Of a stretch of DNA of 64,000 nucleotides, positions 13,101-27,961 are shown in pieces. A program made the translations under genes and the position numbers. The DNA lies in the NCBI RefSeq assembly GCF_023343835.1, contig NC_064438.1, positions 17,341,077-17,405,076 of the forward strand, in the 5' to 3' direction. This DNA is from Lagopus muta (taxonomy: Eukaryota; Chordata; Aves; Galliformes; Phasianidae). The notes under the pieces were generated by a model. It was not told where the DNA came from. It worked only from the letters and a program-made list of their open reading frames with translations, and ran no database searches. The first letter of the stretch is position 1. Each line of letters opens with the position of its first letter.

Positions 13101-15980
13101 GAAAGCAGAAGCTGGTCCAATAGCCTGAATCTTCTCTCAGAGGCTATTTTTGAGACTGCTATCACTCAGGCAGGAAGTACAATTGTGTATATGAGCGTGT
13201 GTATTTCTGTGCTGCTGAACACCATGTGAGGAACAGGCCTATTTTCTCAAGTTGATTCTTATTCTTCTCTTTTAACTGCAAAATACTTCCTGAAAACCTC
13301 TCCCTGGTAACCTTTGATGGTACAGCAACAAGCTTGGTGATTTTATTCCTACCTGGACCACCTAGTTGATGTGCATACGGATGACTTTTGGCCTCTCTTG
13401 TGTTTTCTGAGTATTTTTAGTTTTCAGACCTGTGCATCACTTAAGTATTCAGTATCTTCTACTGTCTCAGTTAACACAACGCTTGACTGTCATATCAGAA
13501 CCTCTTTCAAGTGTCCTCAGTGAAAGGTATCCTTGTACTGTGGTGCAGTATTTCTACATGAAGAGGCATATATGGGAGGGGAAAAAAAAGCTGTGAAACT
13601 TCATATAGTTTTCTAAAGTGTGTTGCTGCTAAGCAGTGTGTGAGGCAGGTGAAGAGTCCTTTGTACCATTTGCAACTAAGTCATATACCAGTTGGTGTTC
13701 TTGGGCCTTACAATTGCATTCCAAATGAAGAAATAGTGATTATGAACATTTTCCTACAAATATTCTTATCAGTGTTTCTGTTTTGGTAGGAGAATTATTG
13801 CCTGCAAATCCTTTGCCAGTCTCTGAGTATAATGATGAATAATTATGATGGGAAAATAAGTCAGTGGGAAACTGATTATCTGAGAGGCAATTCAGAAGTG
13901 TCTGGTGAGCTGTGTATTAGCCTGATAGGGATTGTGCCTAACTGTTTGAAAGATTATGAAAATGAAGCAGGAAAGTGGGCGAGCTAGGTAGAAAAAAACA
14001 GCAAAGTTGTCTCACAGTTAGTGTGCTGTTTGTGATATTAATATAAAAGATGCCTGACCGAACAGCCAGCGGTGTGCATCTCTGCAGCATGACTGGAAGG
14101 CCAGTTTAGGTGGATGACTTTGAGGTGACTGCTTGCAGTGAAACCTCACCTAGGGCAGGAGCGGTTCCTGTCTCACATGGGCAACCAAGGAGCAGAAGGA
14201 GGCAAACCCCCTTTTGCAAGTTCTGTCTCAGAGCGTTCTCTCTCTGTGTTCTGCAAGCTGGGGCTAGCAAGCAGCGGGGCGGAAGCAAGCCATACTCTAG
14301 CAGCACAAATACTGAAGTTACTTCTTAGGCTGGAACAAGGAGGAACCATGGAAGGAATTGCAGCTCTCTGAGTCACACTTCCTCCTTGGAGTTTCTCTTG
14401 GAGTAGTGCAGCTCTGCACCATGCTGGAGGCTGACATTGGAGCTGCGTTGGTCCATCCTCTCTCCCGCAAAGTGACAGGGAGAGAGAATGAGAGGAAGGA
14501 GGAAGACAGCGAGGCAGTGGATTATCATACCCTCAGATCTCCCGATTGCAGCTCTAAATATAGCCAAACAAGTAAAAATCTGCTTTTGGAAGCAGTACAA
14601 CTATGTGGCTCCCAACCCTTCAAATAACATGCATGCGAAAGGCAGCCAGTCCCCTCCCGACCAAGATGCTGGATGGGGAGCCATGCTAAGCACATTCTGA
14701 TCTCCAGCCAGAAAGCAAAAAAATTCCCAACTGCCACACCTACCAGGGTGTGACCAGAGACTATCAACTAGTTTATATTTGCACTTTGATACACAGCACA
14801 GGCTTAACATCGTACGGTGTATCCCTGGAAAAAAATAGCAACAAGTTTCAACACAGAAATTCTGTTAGATCGGGAGGCCAGAATAAATAAAAGCCAACGA
14901 GTTGTAGAATGACTCGAGGTAGAGTAAAAGATCTCATCTCAAAAATAACACCAAGGCAGTATGCTGCAGATGAAACACATAATGAAAAAACATTCCAAAC
15001 TCCTCATTTGAGAAAAGATTACAAATAAAATAGGCTTGGGCATGCCAAACGTAAATTCTTTGATATGGAAATGCAGTAATGGTTAAACGAAATGGGCTGA
15101 AAATCTATTTATCAACAGCCTGTAATGCCTTGTTGGATCGTCCCATGAGAAAAGCAAATAAGGAGTAGTAGAAGAACATACAGACACTGTTAAAAGGCTT
15201 ACGTACCTCCCGCCTTCATACCTTGAGACACAGGTCCTTCACCTTAACTGGAGATACCTATTTAAATGCTGGAATGAGGGCAGGATCTGAGATGCATAGC
15301 CTGAAACCAGCTTTTCAGAAGGGCCCAAATGTTCCTGGCTTGAGGTGTCTGAAAGGAGCCTACTCTCTGGAGGCTGACAGGGAGTGCGGGCACTGGCACA
15401 CTGGGTGGCACCTGCAGGGGCATCTCTGCTACCCCCACAAAGGCTGCTCTTGGTGAAGAGCTGGGCCACAGCACAACACTGCTGGCTGAAGGTGGTACCG
15501 TTCCATTTGCCTGCCTCGCTTCTCTCTTCGTTTACAGCTTTCTTTTGCCAGTGGGCAGTAAGTCATTACCGAGCCCTACATATGAATCACGAGTGCCGTG
15601 GAAATTAAACTCCCTGACCTGCTCACGTTTTTCCTTTGATGTCAGTCTGAATAGGCATTTTTGACTGAAGCGTAGCTTTAATTTTGAGAGCTGGCAAGAC
15701 AATCACAACCTTCTCTGCAAGGAAGTTCTCCGAAGAAGTCTTTGTTGTTCCTCCTGAATTACTTTCGTAGAGACAGAGCGTCGGCATGCAGTGCTGCGGA
15801 GGGCCCAGAGCATGCTTCCACCATCCACGGGTGCAAGAGATGCAAAAACAGCTACTGGGGCATACCCCAGATGTGAAGGGACTAGCCGTGGTGTTGGGGA
15901 CCAAAAGCTGTGCCCTGTGGGGAGCAGTGAAGTGGAGACCCCCAGCCCCAACCTGCAGGAGCTGAGTGCTGGAGGTGTGT
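10131..15980. other. Intergenic, no gene seen
   Basis: About 5.8 kb with no recognisable gene. GC content rises modestly around 10.4-10.8 kb and 14.1-14.7 kb, where several overlapping open frames of 65-120 codons occur on both strands. None shows a domain, and their mutual overlap suggests chance. A lysine/arginine-rich frame at 11,961-12,191 is low-complexity. Confidence 0.5.
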
Positions 15981-15984
15981 GGTG

Positions 15985-16115
15985 AGCCATAGTATCGTTT
16001 GAGTTGGAAGGGACCTTTAAAGTCAACTAGTCTATCTCCCCTGCAATAACAGAGACACCTGCAGCTAGATTAGGGTGCTTGGAGCCCCATCCAGCTCTGT
16101 CCAGCCTCTGTGAGA
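15985..16115 (-). repeat. CR1-like LINE 3'-end fragment
   Basis: The + strand contains GTTTGAGTTGGAAGGGACCTTTAAAG, then CAACTAGTCTATC and TTGGAGCCCCATCCAG. These are the reverse-complemented landmarks of a CR1 3' end (ATGATCTTTAAGGTCCCTTCCAACCC in the forward element). It is truncated and non-coding. Confidence 0.8.
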
Positions 16116-17930
16116 TGAGCTGGCCAGGGGCAAAGCAGCATGGCTCTGATATAGGGGTGCTGCTGTTTCAGAGGCAGGGGTTTTTCACATTCCCCAACAG
16201 GCTAGGTAATGTGCAAGGCATCCAATATTAAATTTCCTTCTGAAATCATACAATGTTTTGATGAAGCACTGCAGAGACATCTGTTTTCAGATCGATGGTT
16301 TCCCATCTTACTGTTGCTGACCTGTTTAAAATAATAAAAACGGAAAGCTTTCCAAGATGGATGACACGGGGGCCAGGGATCAAAACCTCACTTGTGTTTC
16401 TAAAGGCTCTTTCCATGCTTACAAGCCTGGTTCTTGCATTCATCAAACACAGAGGACTCTTTTTTTTTTCATCCTCTCAGCCAGGAAACTTCAGAAAGGA
16501 AGATGTCCAGGCCACCAATGCCACTAGTCTTTTTCATTGCCTTACAGTATGGCTCTGAAAACTGCAAGGTTTCAGGTAAACAAATATTCCAGAACTATAA
16601 AATAATAATTAATTAAAACTGTACACCCATGCTATTTAAAGAAAGATTTTCTTTCAGGTGTGTGGCTATATTTGGGAAAAATAATTGTTTTATACGCTGA
16701 TCTGCAATTTGTCCATTAGGCTTTTTCCTAGAACATTCAACCTGGCAAAGAAGCAGAAAACAATTTTTTGGCTGGGAAGATGGCACAGAGGTTGACTTGT
16801 TGGAGCTTCGGGCAGCTTCAAGGACTCACAGAAAGTCATATTTAATAGCTAAACTGCTGGAAAAATAAATTTTCATTGCTGATTCATTACACTAACTCCA
16901 CAGTCAAGATTACAAGAAGAACAGACCATTTATTTTGGGCCAAAATTTCAAACCTTCTCAAATCCAGAAGTATAGCTGATTGACTGCAGAGTGCATCTGT
17001 CAAAGTCTGGTACATGAATTTGAGGTCCTTTGGTGAAGTTGTAGGAATAGCACTTTAAAACCTCATCATTTTCAGTCTTGTTATGAGATTTGCTTTCAGC
17101 AGATAAAAAGAAACATTGAGAACTGTCCGCTAGTCACATCGCTGTGCTGCTTCGTGTTGGAGGAGGGAAAGGCCAGAGCTTTAGAACCGTGATGCTGGAT
17201 GATGTCACTGTAGGAGGTCTCTAAAACCAGAGTCAAGTCACCACACACCAGCCACACTGTATTTCTGTGAATGTCTAAACTTTTTTTCTTCAGCAGGCAG
17301 GAGCCAGCAAGCAGCACAATTTCTGCTTTGATGATTTTATTTCCTGTATGTGCAAGTATGTGGTGTAAACAGGGAATGCTGATGGTGACAACAGTAGCTT
17401 AGTTATTGAAGACAAAGCATTTGCTAGAGAAGTAAGTTTTTGAGGCTTATTTCCAAGAGATGAGGCTACACTGGACAGCTACTTTAGCCTGAAAGAACAG
17501 GCTATTTCTGGATATATATATAACACATTTTCTCCCTTTGTCATTATACTCTGAAGGTTTTCTCTATGTAGCTGATTTCCATCAGAGCAAAAAGGAAGTC
17601 TAATGCACTTCTAGGTTTGAGGAAGGACATGCAAGCTCAATCAATTGAAAGCAGCCAACAGAAACTGGATGTTCATGGACATGTAAGCTTGAGGCTTTGA
17701 ATTTTTGTGAGTGAGACATCATTCATCATTGCAGAATAGCTGTGTTTCACACAGGTGAGATGCATGGAGATGGGGGAAATCAAAAGCTCTAGCTATGACA
17801 TGCTGTGCTGCATTTGAAAAAGAATGAATGCAATGTAGAGGAACAGGAGTCCAGAACTGTCCCATGTATGAGAAGTCAACTAGTAAAAGACATTGTGCTA
17901 GGGAATAAATTGGGTACCCGCCTTCTCTCT
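16116..17930. other. Intergenic, no gene seen
   Basis: No gene, RNA or repeat family was recognised by eye. Open frames are under 90 codons. Confidence 0.5.
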
Positions 17931-17934
17931 TTGC

Positions 17935-18050
17935 TTCTGAGTCCTGCCAAATAATTCTTACACGGTGTTGGGCAAGATGATTCAGTTTCTCTAGGTCTGT
18001 TTCTGTAACACAGATGGTAAAGAATGATTTTGTTCTCTATCCCTTTTCCT
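17935..18050 (+). repeat. Possible MIR-like SINE core relic
   Basis: The stretch GTGTTGGGCAAGATGATTCAG, TTTCTCTAGGTCTG, TTTCTGTAACACAGATGGTAAAGA follows the order of the MIR core (TTGGGCAAG, TTAACCTCTCTG, TTTCCTCATCTGTAAAATGG). Similarity is weak and judged by eye, so this is a candidate only. Confidence 0.3.
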
Positions 18051-21000
18051 CTATACGGACACCAAGCTGTTGAAGGCTGGGCTGTGTCTTCACTGGATGT
18101 GCATGCAGTGCTTAGTGCAGATGGCTCTCAGTCTCAAATGTGGCCTCTAGGCACAAGGGTATTACAAAAATAATTAGCTGAGAAGGTGTATTTATTTAGT
18201 TAATTGTACTAACTTCAGACAGGATATTGTACCTAATTTTAGCTTAGTGTAACTCAGTTCACATTCATTAATTGGTCTGCTCTTTCCCAGCCTCTTGCCT
18301 GTGACAATATTGGTTCACAAGCAGGATGTCAACATGCACGTGGTCTTCTCTATTGTTGTGGGATTTTTTTTTTCCCCTGTGAAATGAGCAGGTGAGGATT
18401 CCTTACTGCCTGGAAGTTAACTGACTTAGAGCATATCTTAAATATGTGCAATTCCTCTCTGCCTGTGGAGATGCTGAAGGACTTAATACAACTAAACAAC
18501 TAGGAAGAACTCATTGCTAAGAGGTGTGTTGAATGCCTGCTGAATCCCCTTCATAGAGGCATCCTCCTGTGCCTCACTATCATGATGTCTTCATCTTACT
18601 TTCACAGAATCACATTTTATTTTCCTGGAGAAAATCATACAAAAATACAAAGCAATGATTCAGCAACCAAGCAAAATGAAGCCAAGCAAAATTATTTATT
18701 TGACCACAAAATGTATGAGGACCCTTCCTATGTCTCCTGAGTGTTTTCTCTCAATTCCTGAGCATCCTCAGCCTAGGTTGTGTTTTCACATCTTAAGATG
18801 TACTTAGCACCTCACAGTTTTCACTTCTGTGACATATGGGTGTATACTCTGTTTAGTTCAGAATGATCTCAAGAATGCTCGATTGTCATTTGGTGCTAAA
18901 TAGCTTTCCAGAAAGCTGTCTGGTATGTTGGAAGTCTAAGGAAATTCATATTTTGAAAGCACGTTATCGTGTTTAACTGAAGATCAATCATGTGGTTCCT
19001 AGTAGCATCCCAGTTTCTTGTTAAGGTTACTTTTTCTTTTTAAAAAAGAATTCAATGAATTTTCCTCTCCAAGTGCTCAGCAACCTAAACGTTACATAGA
19101 GACATCAGAAGTCTTTAATGCAGGTTTTCAGAGTAAATGAAACCTTTTTTTCAGTGTGGTTGCCTTTGTAATAACAGTCTTCTTATTTGTTGGATACTTA
19201 TGTAACGTAAGATGAAAAGACATTTTATAGCCTTCTGGCAAGAGGACTTAAAATTAACAGCATACCTGTGGCTGCCCTAAGCCAGGGAGGGAGTCATTTT
19301 CAGGCCATGGGAAAACTGCAGTTTTGCATCCTTCACTTCTTCTGACCTACTGGTATTCAGTATTTCCATAGGCTTGTTTTTCATGAAAGTATCATCGTGC
19401 ACACAAAGAAAAACTAAGTAATTGATCCTGATGAAAGAACAGAGGCCGAGGTGGTATGGGATAACTGTCACCCATTAACATCTCCCCAAAGAATGTGGTG
19501 GTTTAACTTATTCTCTCATTTTATGTTTTCATGCCTGCCTGAGCCCTGGTGTCGCACGCGGCCAGCTGTCTCTGTGCAGGAGCCACGAGGCCAATTTGCT
19601 CTGGCAACAACTAACCCAAGGCGATGCGGTGCCCGCTCCAGCCTGAATCGCAGCCTGCAGGGCTCTGTGGCCATGTCCTGCAGCAGTCCTGGGCAGGCAG
19701 CCTCTGCCAACCCTAGGTAGGGTGTTTTGTTTTGCAAAACAGTTGATGGCTTTCACGTTTCCTCCCTGTCGATACGCAAAAAGGAAAACCACAAAATGAT
19801 AGTGATCTGGGGGTTGGTCTCACCCATACCGGGCTGGCGGCTGTGCCATCCTACTGAGTTTGGCTGAGCTGCCCCACCACTCTTTGGGCTGGGCCTTCAA
19901 GCAGATGTGAACTTGATCAGCATCAAGCCCAATCTTTTTCATGCTCATTCTTGCTGTGAATATTTGTTTTCCCTTGAACGTTTCCATCTGGAACCTGACT
20001 ACCTCTTTGCAAAGTTTTGTTATTTGAAATTAATCTGACAATTGTTTTCAAAAAGATAATTGCTCTCCATCAGAAGTGCAGAATGCTGCTAATCCCCAAA
20101 GAAGCTCACCGATCGTTTCCTCCTCATGATGTAAGCATATCACCTCGTCTGTGTCCCAGGGCTTCTCAGAGCTCACGTGGCAGCTCGGGAACAACCAGGC
20201 CGTGGCTCTTCTCACCCCTGCCTGCACTGGGGAAGGATGTGAAGCAGCAGCAGCAGCACACAGATGGGGCAGCTTATGTGGGAGACATGTCAGGCCCTCA
20301 GCCGCAAGCCTGCCTGGAAGAACAGCCCTGCCCTCTTAAAAACCCCGTGAGAACTGCCATGGTCTCAGCTGCATGGCTCAAGGAAGTACGCTGCTAACTG
20401 GTGTGTTGCTTCTGCTGGGGCTCAGATGAACTAATGCCAGTGCTCCCACGCCAGGCAAACTAGTGCTCCTTTGCTTCTTCAGACTGTCAGAGCCTTTTCT
20501 CTCAGCAGTAACAATTACCAACAGCACTGGAGATGGCGGTGTATTAGATCTGAGAATGACTCATCACTGAACCAGCCCTGTCAAGCAAGATAAATACAAT
20601 TTAGTTGTTAGCTAATCTATTTTTGTTTGTGTTCTCAATTCACCCAGGACAATGATTACATTGCAGTCTATCATGCTAGCATTAAGGATATTTTGCTACA
20701 ACGTGCTTAGCTTTGTAAAGCAAGCGTTTAAGAATACAATAGCTGTATTTGTCTGTCAATATTACTTCACTGCTGACATACTGCACGTCAGGTTTCTATG
20801 GCATGACAGGGACCTGCGCAGTAAGCTATTTTGGATCTGGAGTAGTTAAGTTGTGCAAAGGCACCACTTAGTTCAGCAGCATTTAAGTACCGAGAAATTT
20901 CACCTCACATATTCTTCTGCTATCTATCATCTGCCAGTTTGTCCTTCCTTCACCTCTACAACTAAAACCTGTGGTTTAATATCGCGTTGAATCAGCTTTG

Positions 21001-24000
21001 GACGTGGTCACAGTGTGACCAGAGAAGAAAAGCTGACAGGATGCTTTGAGAGGGCTTGTAGGATGCTTTGGCACTTCCAAGCTGAGCTTTATCAGTGCCC
21101 AGATCAGCTCTCAAGGTGCTCAGTGCCTCCGAACTCTGCTTCTGAAACAATCCAGCCTTTGATATGGCTTTGCATTCAAGTTATTTATTTTCATTGTATT
21201 TCCTCTCCCTTTGTTTTTGTTTTTGTTTAGCACTTACTTAGCCCTTGGGAAAGCTATTTATGGAAATTTCAGATTTTCATGATAAAGAAAGTGTTTCGCA
21301 ATTAGAACTGGAGGATACCATTGATCTCGATAAGAGGGTGAGAAACTTTCTCACTTGCAAGGGTGGCGAATCCATTAGCAATTGCCAAACTCCGCGAAAC
21401 AGCAAATGAGCAAAGATGCACGTTGAGAAGGAGGTGAAAAGCATAGTAAAAAATGCCGGTTTTCTCTTTTTGACTTTCTTGCCAGTTGGCGCACCGGAGA
21501 AGACATTTGCCAGCTGTCGTATCTGAAGAAAGACTTAACTGAAAGATCTCGCTACACTCACGATCAAGTCATTTTTCCCCCCCTTAGAATCAGCCAGATA
21601 ACTGATCATTTTGTGCTCAGTGAGAAAACTTGTGGCTTTGCAACGTTTCATCGGGCACAGTCAATAATCAACATTTCTGCTGCTGAAGGGTCTCAAACAA
21701 AAATATTTGGAATAAACTTTCAGTACTTTGGAACACAGGCAGTTGTGGACATCTTTCAGGAGAGGCAATAAATACAGGCTTAATGTCCATTGTTGCCGTT
21801 GTCTTCTGCTGTGGTCCTTGAGGTTGCTTCTTGTATTTCCAGTGATTGTGAGACATTCTTGCAGAGCCTACTGGTTAATCGTGATACATTAAACAAGCTG
21901 CAAAGTGCTGTGGGAAACCACTGCAAAGATACTTAACAGACTGATACACCACGCTATGCTGTAACTTCTTTCCATCTGATAGTGCCGTCGTTTTGAATGG
22001 GCTGTGTGGGAGGCAGCCTGTTGCCCCGACCTGAGCTCATGCCGCGTTTCTCAGGCAGATGCTTCTGTCTCCCCGATGTAACCTGCAGGCTAGACAAGGC
22101 TCATGGGAAGAAAACGTGTGAAGTAATTTCCATTCCCCCTCTTCCAAGTATGTAACACCGTTGTATTGCTTGTCGGGTACGTTTTCAGACAATAGTTTTA
22201 TTTTTCTTGTCTATAACATCAGGTATTGTTATCACTATCATTACTATTATTATGTATTATTTAAACCAGTCTGAAACTGCATACCCATATTGCAATTGCA
22301 TCTGAAACACTTAGCTGAGATGAGATAACCACCATGCGTGAGGCTCAGCCAGCTGGAGCAAGGGGGCAGAGGACTTCCAAAGAAGAGCTGGGATGGTGCA
22401 TGCAAAGGGCATGTTAAATGTGTTGGCTTCCCTTGCTGGAAGAGCAGGAAAGATCTGACCTGAGGCCAGGACCCAGCTTTCTGGGTGCGAAGAAGCACAG
22501 GAACACCATTGCCAGTGTCTGAGTGGCATTTCCAGTCGAGTTCCTGGGCTGTGTGGCTGAAATCTGGCAGAGACCGCATAGTAAACTTGACCCCAAAGTG
22601 GTGTAACAGACCTGTGGCCTCATCCTTACCCAACTCCAATGCCTGTCTGCACTTGAACTAAATGTTAAAAAGTGGCTTTTCCTGAGAGCATTGTGAGGAG
22701 CCTTAAGGGCTGGCGTGCAGTCAGAGCCAAGAGCTGGCCTGGCTGCTCTACTCCTTATCTCCAGACTGATAGCATCAAAGGTCCCTGGTCGGCCTGTTCT
22801 GGCTGGGGGCTGGCTCTTGCCAGGCAGAGAATGACTTATGAAAATACTTCAGCTTAGATTTCAGGTGGATTTCAGCACTGATGCACTCACTACAGCAGCA
22901 TCCCAGTTACTGAGGACTGGATCCAGTGTAGGATTTAGATATGTGAAGAACAAATGCCTCAGGAGGAAAGTGTCCATAAACCACTGGTGACAGCTGCCCG
23001 GGCTGCATCAGCAGCTTTCTGTGAAAGTTCCCACAAGGGTACGAGATCTCCAGGGAAACCTGTGCAACAAGTCCAGGGTAAAGGAAAGTAACTTTTTAAT
23101 ATAAATGAAATCAATGCATTTTCACCCACGTTTTTGCTTTTCATTAAAATGGATCCAGCTGCGGAAGCGCTAGCAAGGAAGAGTGTGACTTCAGGTCCTG
23201 TTAGAGGGTTGCGTACAATGGTAGTAAGGGGAAATCAATGCAAGACCTTTTATGTCCAATACAGGCTACAAATTACAGACCTAGGCAGATGAAATGTTTA
23301 TAAAAGTCACACATGCAGAGCCATAGTGAAGAGATAACAATGGAAAACTATACCAAAGTCCAAGTTCTTCAGCACTTGTGATCTTAATTAAAGAGTAATG
23401 TAATCAATCTGGTGATTAATCATACACTTCTTATTGGAGGAGAACAATAGGCATTCCTACCAAAGGCCCCAGCGCCCATTTTGCTATCAGTCTGTCTAAC
23501 TTCTTTGCCCTAAATCCTTCCTGCTCTAAAATATCTTCACGGGCACCCGTGGACTTATATCAAGATAAGATCATTGCAAGGAGAAAATTGCAAGATACTC
23601 TAACACCTACCTGGAGTCAAATAAATGGATTCAAAGCCATATTCCTACACGGAGATAAGAAATCTGAACGGCATCAGTAGCGCACAGCATTGTACGCATG
23701 AACTACGTGTTCCTGAGCTACGTGTTCCTTAAGGACATTAAACTTGCAGTCCCTCAGGTGAGGGCATGAATTATCTCCTCTCCCAGCAGTACATGTGGTG
23801 GCACGAGGGACACCAGCAATGGACAACGCCGCTCATCCTGCTGCACAGCACCACCGCTGCAGGCAGTGGAGGGTCTGGAAAATATGGGGCAATCACCTGC
23901 CACAGCCAGTAAGGGTAAAGTGGCCGAGAGTTTGTGCATTGAGATCCCTGTGGGAGGATGGGAACAACCTCTCCAATCCCTCCTCCAGGATCCTGGCTTT

Positions 24001-27000
24001 ACTGCAAGAATCCAGCCACAAAGCTAAGCTGGTCTGTTTACCAACGTAACAGTCAGAGCAAGAGCTTACATCACACTGGAGCAAACAAAGCCTGGGGGGA
24101 AAGTACCTCTAACTTAAAGTATATTCTGATGTAAGAGCTAGCAGCATTTCAGGGTCCCTTTGTAATAAACTCCCACGCTGGAGCCTTAAGCATTAATGGT
24201 CTGTGAAAGTTATTATTTGATGTTTTTAGCATTGAATTTCATTCTGACAAGACTTTATGATGCATATTACAGAAAAAATACTGTTAACCTAATCATATTA
24301 ATACCAAATCTTTGTAATGTAATAGCCTCAAACATTTGGAGCAAGGCATAAACCTGACTTTTCACAAATACAGAAAGACAAAAGTTTTAATTATGTTATT
24401 TTCCTACTGCTTCCCCAACTCCATCTGTTAGAGTCACTAAGACCAAGGGCCATCATTCCACTCTTTTACAGACAGAACAGTGGAAAAGATGCTTGGCTTC
24501 CCAGGGCCTAATCCTGCACTTCTTATTCCTGGGGACAGTCTATTCAGGCATTACAAATTTGTCTTTGTCTTTCTTCTGTAAGACATGCCTGGCATAAGTC
24601 GTGTCTGAAATATAATTCCTGATTTCTGCTGCTGCTGGCAGTTTAAATTATTAAGAGGAATTTTAAAGTTCTTTTTAGGTTTCTCACTTTTACGTTAGAG
24701 TTTTCCTTTCTGCATTTCATTTGGTTTTGCTAGTCTTATTGGAGTCATTTTTTCTTTCTCTTTATTAAAATGAACTCTACCCTGTCTGCCTTTGATGAAC
24801 TTCTAAATCCAAAGGAAAGAAAAAACATACAGGTTGTAAATACTCTGAAACACTTATCTATGCGTATACTTCAGACAAAGTGAATCAGCATCCTCACATT
24901 GCCAAGAAGGGCCCTTTAAGCTTGAAACGAGAACAGATTCTTTCAAACTTTCCCAGAGAATAGCAGTGACCTTGCAGATCAGATAACCCATGGTCTACAA
25001 GAGTTCAAATATGTCATCAGGACTTTATTTTACTGCTCAATGTTCCTTGGCCTACTTGTTCAAATCGGGCTAATTCCAACCTCCACCTCCTCCCCCCCCC
25101 TCCAAAAAAAAAAACCCTACAGGAGCTCACAATGCCAGCCGAGAAGGGCTGGGTGCATGCAGGAGCAAGGATAATTGAGGCCGTGTGTCAAAAGCTGGAC
25201 TGTTGATGAGTGACTACAGTCTGATGGATACAACATATTAAACCTAATGAAGATACTTGTTCCCCTTTATTCATTCTCTAGCAGGCTGCAGCTCATGAAA
25301 TCCAACATGGACTTCATGTTTCTACAGACATTAACTCCAGCGCTTCTCCGCTGACTCTGAGACTTCTTAACCGAGACTTCTCCTTCTGTTTTTATAAGAA
25401 GATAAATACTTCTTCATCTTGCTGGGGAAGCAACCAGCGTTGCTTCCAATTTGTTGTTGTACCCATAGCATTTGTCTCATGCAGCATGAGCCATCGCAGG
25501 GAAGAAAACCAAGGACCAATTCCTTCCAGCAACACCAACTCTCTAGATGAGTTTAGCCTTGACTTCAAACTGTACCCATAGGCTCCAGCTCAGCAACATG
25601 TATTTTATTTTTGAGCACATGAGTAGTTCTGGCCTACTTACATGTTTTGCATGTGTTTCAATCTTTTATTGAATGAGCTTCTAAATCATTTGAAATCCAG
25701 CCCCATTTCCATCACTGAAAACCATTGTATTACATCACTGGATTGCTCCAGAAGTAGGAAAAATATTCTTGGTATTTCTTGAGACAGTTTTCCCGTTGTT
25801 ATGCTGCTGTTTTGCTGGGATTCAGCTTGAGTAAACGGTTCCAGCCCCAGTCTGAATTCAAAGCCAAAGCTGGGATTTGATGAAATGCTTGGGTGCTGGA
25901 CTAAACATACTATATACCAATTTTGGAGAGGAGAGATAAGGTGAGGGCTTCCAAACAAAAATGTAGCCATTCCCCTTTTCCAGATCCTCCCCTTCCCATT
26001 GCAGTATTCTGGGAAATTGCCTGTGTGTTTCAAGGCCTGCTGCAATCAATCAGCATTCGTGTTATGGCACAAGGCACACTGCAGAAGCTTGTGCATGGCT
26101 AACTCAGTATTTCAGGTTGGAACTACGTATTTTTTTTGTGTTTGTTTCCCTTCGAGCGTCTGAAGTCTTGCTTTTGAATGTCCTACCATTTCCCAGAGAC
26201 AATATGTCAGAGGACCCCAACCTCCCTGCATCCATCCATGCGTTTTCATAGCCCAGTGTGACTTTCACTAGAGGATCCCAGCGTTATAGCCTCTCAGATT
26301 TTAGCAGTGTGCCTGTTATCATCGGGTGGATGGAGGCAAGATGTGCTGGCAGAGCCTTAGCCTTTCCTGAGAGACTGGGGACCCTACAGCACAGAGAACA
26401 GCAGACTGCTTAGCAGTTCTTCGTAGGCCAAGACAATGCTAGTACCACAGAGAACCTTATTCTTTGGAAACAAAGCATCTCTGATTTAGTTATCAAAACA
26501 GGCATTCATGTTTTATTCAGGTTTGTTGCTTTAATCCATCTGAAATGTAATACCTGTTAACAAAGACGTTAACACATCTTTGCCTATTCTTTTCCCCCCA
26601 AGAAGCTCCCACAGTTCAAGGTTGTAAGTCTGAGCAATTTAGTAAGTGATGTAAATACAAATGAAAATTAGCCAACAAAAGAAATTCAATTGAGTTAAAT
26701 AGGAGGCTATTATCATACCTCACATTCCCTGCTGCCCTAGCACAGGTAAGAACCAACCGCAGGGGATTGAACAGCTATCTATCTGCTCACACAGCGCACT
26801 CTCCCAGGCTATAAAGGGTACACAAAGATGGAACTCTAAAATGATGCATCTCCACAGAGCTATGCTATTCTGTGCCCATTTTTAATCAAACTGAGCTGCA
26901 CTGTGAACAGATAAAAACACAGCAGCTACCACGAGCAGATAAAATTGATCACACGCATTTCTCAAGTCTCCACTAGGGCTGTAATCTCATCTTTCAGGGT

Positions 27001-27360
27001 TTTTAGTTCTTCACTTCCTTTGCTGGTTTATGACATTCGGAGGCCAGGTTCCCCCCGGCCTTGTCACTGCGCCGTTATTTGGATTCCTTACCCATTTAGC
27101 GTGGCTGCTGCACATTCCTAAGAGCAGCACCTCAGATCCGCTCCACGCTCCACGCTCGTTTGGCACCCACAGATAAGCGTGCATGCATACATACAAGGCA
27201 AAAAGCAGCAGAAAAAGAAGCAGTTTATTCGATTGTAGTCATTAATGCTATACATGACAGGTTCAATCCTGCTCCCTTTGATGTCGATGGCAGTACCTGC
27301 ATCGAATTCACGTGCTCTTGAAAAAAAAAAAAAAAAAGCCTGAGTTTTGCAAATTTATCG
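18051..27360. other. Intergenic, no gene seen
   Basis: About 9.3 kb of AT-rich sequence upstream of the CpG block. Open frames up to about 130 codons (22,250-22,639 on the -, 20,017-20,397 on the +) lack recognisable domains. The second carries a short CAG run at about 20,246. A poly-A run lies at 27,320-27,336. Distal CCND1 enhancers may lie here, but none can be identified from sequence alone. Confidence 0.45.
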
Positions 27361-27953
27361 TTTTGTCATCTACGCTTGAAGTCAGAACGAAAACGCGGCG
27401 TTTTCGCCTTGGTTCTGAGCCAAATGGTGCACACCAGACCTTCCCACAGAGCTACGCCCGTTGCTCCCCAAGGAGGAGCCCGCACGGAGCCCGACAGACG
27501 TGAGCCCACCGCCGTGCGTCCCTCCGGCCCTCGTGTCACTCCGCCACTCCCGTTCGGCAGCCGAGCTTCCCGAAGCGGGCCTGCTGGCGTCAGCGGGGAG
27601 GGCTGGGCCGCACCGGCAGGTCGCGGGGTGCCGGCGGGCCGCGGATGCCGAAGGCCGCTCCCCGCGCCCAAGCCGAGCGCGCGGCTCCACGCGGGCGCAC
27701 AGCGACGCCCGGAGCCGAGACGCAGGGCCTGGTGCAGAGCCCGCAGCCGTCTACTCTTCTGGGGCCGCTCCCGGCACGCGGCTCCCGGCCGGAGGAGCGG
27801 CCGCCCGCCACGCCATGCCACCGAGCCGCCTCGTGACACGCGGCCGTGCCGTGCGCGACCACGCGGCCCGGCGGCACGCGAGGAATGCGCGCTCCCGCGG
27901 CGGGGCCGGGCCCCGCTTCCCTTTGTCAGCGGGGGCGGCGAGCGCGGTCCGGG

Positions 27954-27961
27954 TGACGTCA
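27954..27961. promoter_or_regulatory. Perfect palindromic CRE/ATF site
   Basis: The octamer TGACGTCA is the full consensus for CREB/ATF dimers. It lies about 2 kb upstream of the inferred CCND1 start site, inside the CpG-rich block. Confidence 0.6.
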